From Adineta ricciae (taxonomy: Eukaryota; Rotifera; Eurotatoria; Adinetida; Adinetidae), in contig CAJNOJ010000378.1 of NCBI GenBank assembly GCA_905250025.1, positions 1-64,000 of the forward strand: DNA of 64,000 nucleotides, written 5' to 3'. A program made the translations under genes and the position numbers. Below the pieces are notes generated by a model. It had not been told where the DNA came from, searched no databases, and worked only from the letters and a program-made list of their open reading frames with translations. Positions 61,908 through 64,000 of the stretch are shown piece after piece (position 1 is the first letter of the stretch; each line of letters begins with the position of its first letter).

Positions 61908-63301
61908 CGTGCAAGTTGAATTTAATCTAGAAAAGTGAGAATCAGTAAATGACTTGTGCTGAATTGTTGTCAAAGAAGAAGAGAGTTTGAATGTTGATCA
62001 GTGAACGGAGATCATGAATTAGAAGAGCTTTTCTTCTTTTTTCGACTTGATTATTAAGTAATACACCTCTATTTAGATCGTCTTTAGATACGAAACAGTT
62101 TGATACACTATCTGATTTGATATTCTGTCTGAGGTGAAATATCATTACATATATCTACAAGAGATATGCGATGAGACTAATTGAAGCTTATCAGAACACC
62201 TCAACTGATTTCAGTCCATGTTTTATCTATGTATTTCGTTTGGTTTGTATGTGCAGTGCAGAGAAATGAGTTTCGAAAGATGCCGCTGCTAACTGTATTG
62301 GAGCTCACGAATAGTTGATTTCAATTGAACGTCTAGTATACAAATTGAATTGTTCGTCTAGGCTTGACGAGATCTATATCATAACTAATCAAAGAATCTA
62401 TCCCGGGCAGACGACAAAACGGTAATAACACCGTTTTAACATCTACGCAAATCAACTATTTAAACAGTGTGATTAGTCGCCAAAAAATCGTTTAAACAGT
62501 TTTCACATTTGAGTTGCTGAAATGAAAACTATTTTACGTGTCAAATTCGCATTTTGTTTAAACAGTTAGAATCACATTATCAAAACGATATTCACGAGAA
62601 CTGTTTCAACGATGAGAAAGACAACAATTTGTGTACACTTCTCAGCATCCTTTAAACGTTGCACCACGAACGGAAAATACGTTTGCTGTATGAGTATAAT
62701 TAATCATTTGACTTCGTACTACTTACAACATTTTTCCATTTCATGTTTTATTTTACAATAAATGCATTTTTTAAATAGCTGTCTTGTTCTTAATTTGTTT
62801 TATTGTACCAATATCGTAAAAATTGCTTTATTAGTCTTTTTATCGAACCAGTTTCAATTGATTACGGCATTATTTACATCAATAAGTGCTAATTCGTGCT
62901 TTCTCACAGTTGATTATTATAAAAGCAAAAGCGAAGAAAACTGATCTGAACTAATCGAGGTGTCGATGAATTCGTCCAGTACGTCTGTGCGACACGTGTG
63001 TGTATATATTCTTTCTGTCGAGTATACTGCATAACCCTATAAGTGGACAAAAAAAACGAATTTGTTCTCGGTGTCGATTGCAACTGAACTCTATGACTTA
63101 CGAATACAAAAACAGAGGTGTCTATACTTTGTCTAATCGTCCGTCTTGCTTCGATGCCAATCATATAAATAGTTAATCTCTAACATAGTATCTGAAACAT
63201 ATCTTTTTCATCCCACTCCTGACTTGCTCTGCGCATTATTAACGTTTACTCCGATAACTTACAAGCTCGGTTCTGCCCATTCGGTTTTCGCCTTCATAAA
63301 A
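61908..63301. other. Intergenic region with a TTTAAACAGT motif cluster
   Basis: Shared 5' region of the PPR gene and the right-edge gene. Holds a perfect 8-bp hairpin (62416-62437), several TTTAAACAGT boxes (62459-62566), and a TATAAATAG box near 63165 that probably serves the right-edge gene. No reading frame is supported. Confidence 0.5.
62416..62566. repeat. Cluster of TTTAAACAGT boxes with a hairpin
   Basis: TTTAAACAGT occurs exactly at 62459-62468, 62491-62500 and 62557-62566. A perfect inverted repeat AAAACGGT/ACCGTTTT (62416-62423 and 62430-62437, 6-nt loop) precedes them, and a diverged reverse-strand copy (AACTGTTTCAACG) lies near 62600. Three exact 10-mers in 110 bp is more than expected by chance even in AT-rich DNA. 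Confidence 0.55.
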
Positions 63302-63833
63302 ATGCCTTCGACTCGAGCAGCTTTAAAACGTAAATCTTTGAACAATCTAGTAACGCCCGAAAAGAAAAGCCAATCTCGATCCTCGTCAACTAAACGATCA
63401 ACGGCAATTTCGAAACCAAAGCAAGCTGCACGCTTCCCGAGTGTCAAACATACTAATTACGAGAATACGAATGAAGAAAGCTCTTCGGAAAAAGATTCCT
63501 TAGCTCTCGATTGCCAAGATGAGTCCTTACGCGGTAATTGTTTTCGATAATGGGAAAAAACTAGTCTCTCTTCCTTTTGAATTCCTGCACACTTCCAAGA
63601 TTGATGTTGTTACAAGTCACGATGCGCATGCCCTAATTCGCCCACTTAACTCCTCAGTTATGGCGAAGAACTCAACTACACCTTCAGATCTTCGCACAGA
63701 ACGCGCATATAAACAGCTTGAAGCTGCAATATCGAGCTATAGTCCTATAATTGCACAAGCGCAACCAACCATTACTTCTGGTGCATTAACTTTCGAAAAT
63801 AATGATGAAGTAACTTACATCTCTCGCAACTAG
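63302..63833 (+). CDS. Unknown small basic protein, two overlapping frames
   Basis: The ATG at 63302 starts MPSTRAALKRKSLNNLVTPE, a Lys/Arg/Ser-rich, nuclear-looking leader. The frame closes at 63550, but a GT-AG intron at 63534-63657 (cgcG|GTAATT ... cctcag) joins it in frame to MAKNSTTPSDLRTERAYKQL and a stop at 63833, giving 135 residues. A second frame starts at an internal ATG (63519) and reads through that intron with sensible text (MSPYAVIVFDNGKKLVSLPF) into the same 3' frame, so intron retention could give a different N-terminus. This second start loosely recalls N-termini of BEN-domain-type proteins, a weak impression. A TATAAATAG box lies about 135 bp upstream. The gene may continue to the right of the window. 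Function unknown. Confidence 0.45.
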
Positions 63834-64000
63834 CATTACCTCCGATCACACCAGTGCTAACGCGAACGAATACCTCTACTTTTTCGTACGTACTTCATAT
63901 AAGAATATCCGACTATCTTACAGTGTCATTTTTAGTCGATCGGAGCCGCGACGAAAGCCGTTTTTTTTCGCAATCAACTACGCAACGATGCGTGCAAAAG
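63834..64000. other. Right edge, unassigned
   Basis: 167 bp after the last stop. It may include a further exon or 3' untranslated sequence of the preceding gene; too short to judge. Confidence 0.4.

Overview
The window is animal nuclear DNA, AT-rich, with compact genes split by very short introns (mostly about 45-80 bp). Four observations together point to a bdelloid rotifer (Adineta/Rotaria type): tiny introns, pyrimidine-tract/AG acceptors just upstream of many start codons (as expected for spliced-leader trans-splicing, known in bdelloids), a plant-type DYW PPR gene (reported in bdelloids as horizontally acquired), and other genes uncommon in animals (a PqaA/AprA-type secreted protein, a PhoD-like phosphatase). 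This assignment is inference; no species marker is present.

Layout: 0-4.2 kb holds a DUF3504 (Crypton-recombinase-derived) protein gene and, convergent to it, a major-facilitator gene whose last membrane segment is missing. 6.5-8.7 kb has two tandem secreted phospholipase A2 genes with the same promoter arrangement. 8.9-10.9 kb is an intronless PhoD-like phosphatase. 11.9-16.1 kb has ZMYND12 (axonemal) followed closely by CLASRP (splicing). 16.3-18.7 kb is a PqaA/AprA-like secreted protein. 20.1-20.4 kb encodes a small precursor that reads as a tachykinin-type neuropeptide gene. 22.4-28.2 kb has MOCS1A (molybdopterin synthesis) and, about 170 bp later, ELAPOR (transmembrane endo-lysosomal protein). 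29-32 kb has Rab1 and TXNL1; 32.4-33.7 kb a DM-domain transcription factor; 36.4-40.3 kb FAM161A (ciliary) and an SLC35A sugar-nucleotide transporter; 40.6-42.4 kb ornithine decarboxylase; 44.1-54.1 kb a large polycystin-1-like receptor-channel. 56.2-57.6 kb is a strand-asymmetric GC-richer island without a convincing gene. 59.0-61.9 kb is the DYW PPR gene, and the right edge holds a small unknown gene.

The genes are mostly unrelated single housekeeping, ciliary and signalling loci; I see no pathway cluster. ZMYND12, FAM161A and the polycystin are cilium-related. ZMYND12-CLASRP and MOCS1A-ELAPOR have the short same-strand spacing and upstream acceptor expected of trans-spliced operons. The most interesting items are the DYW-type organelle RNA-editing-factor homologue in an animal, the candidate tachykinin-related peptide, the conserved phospholipase promoters, and a foldback element with hammerhead-ribozyme-like arms.
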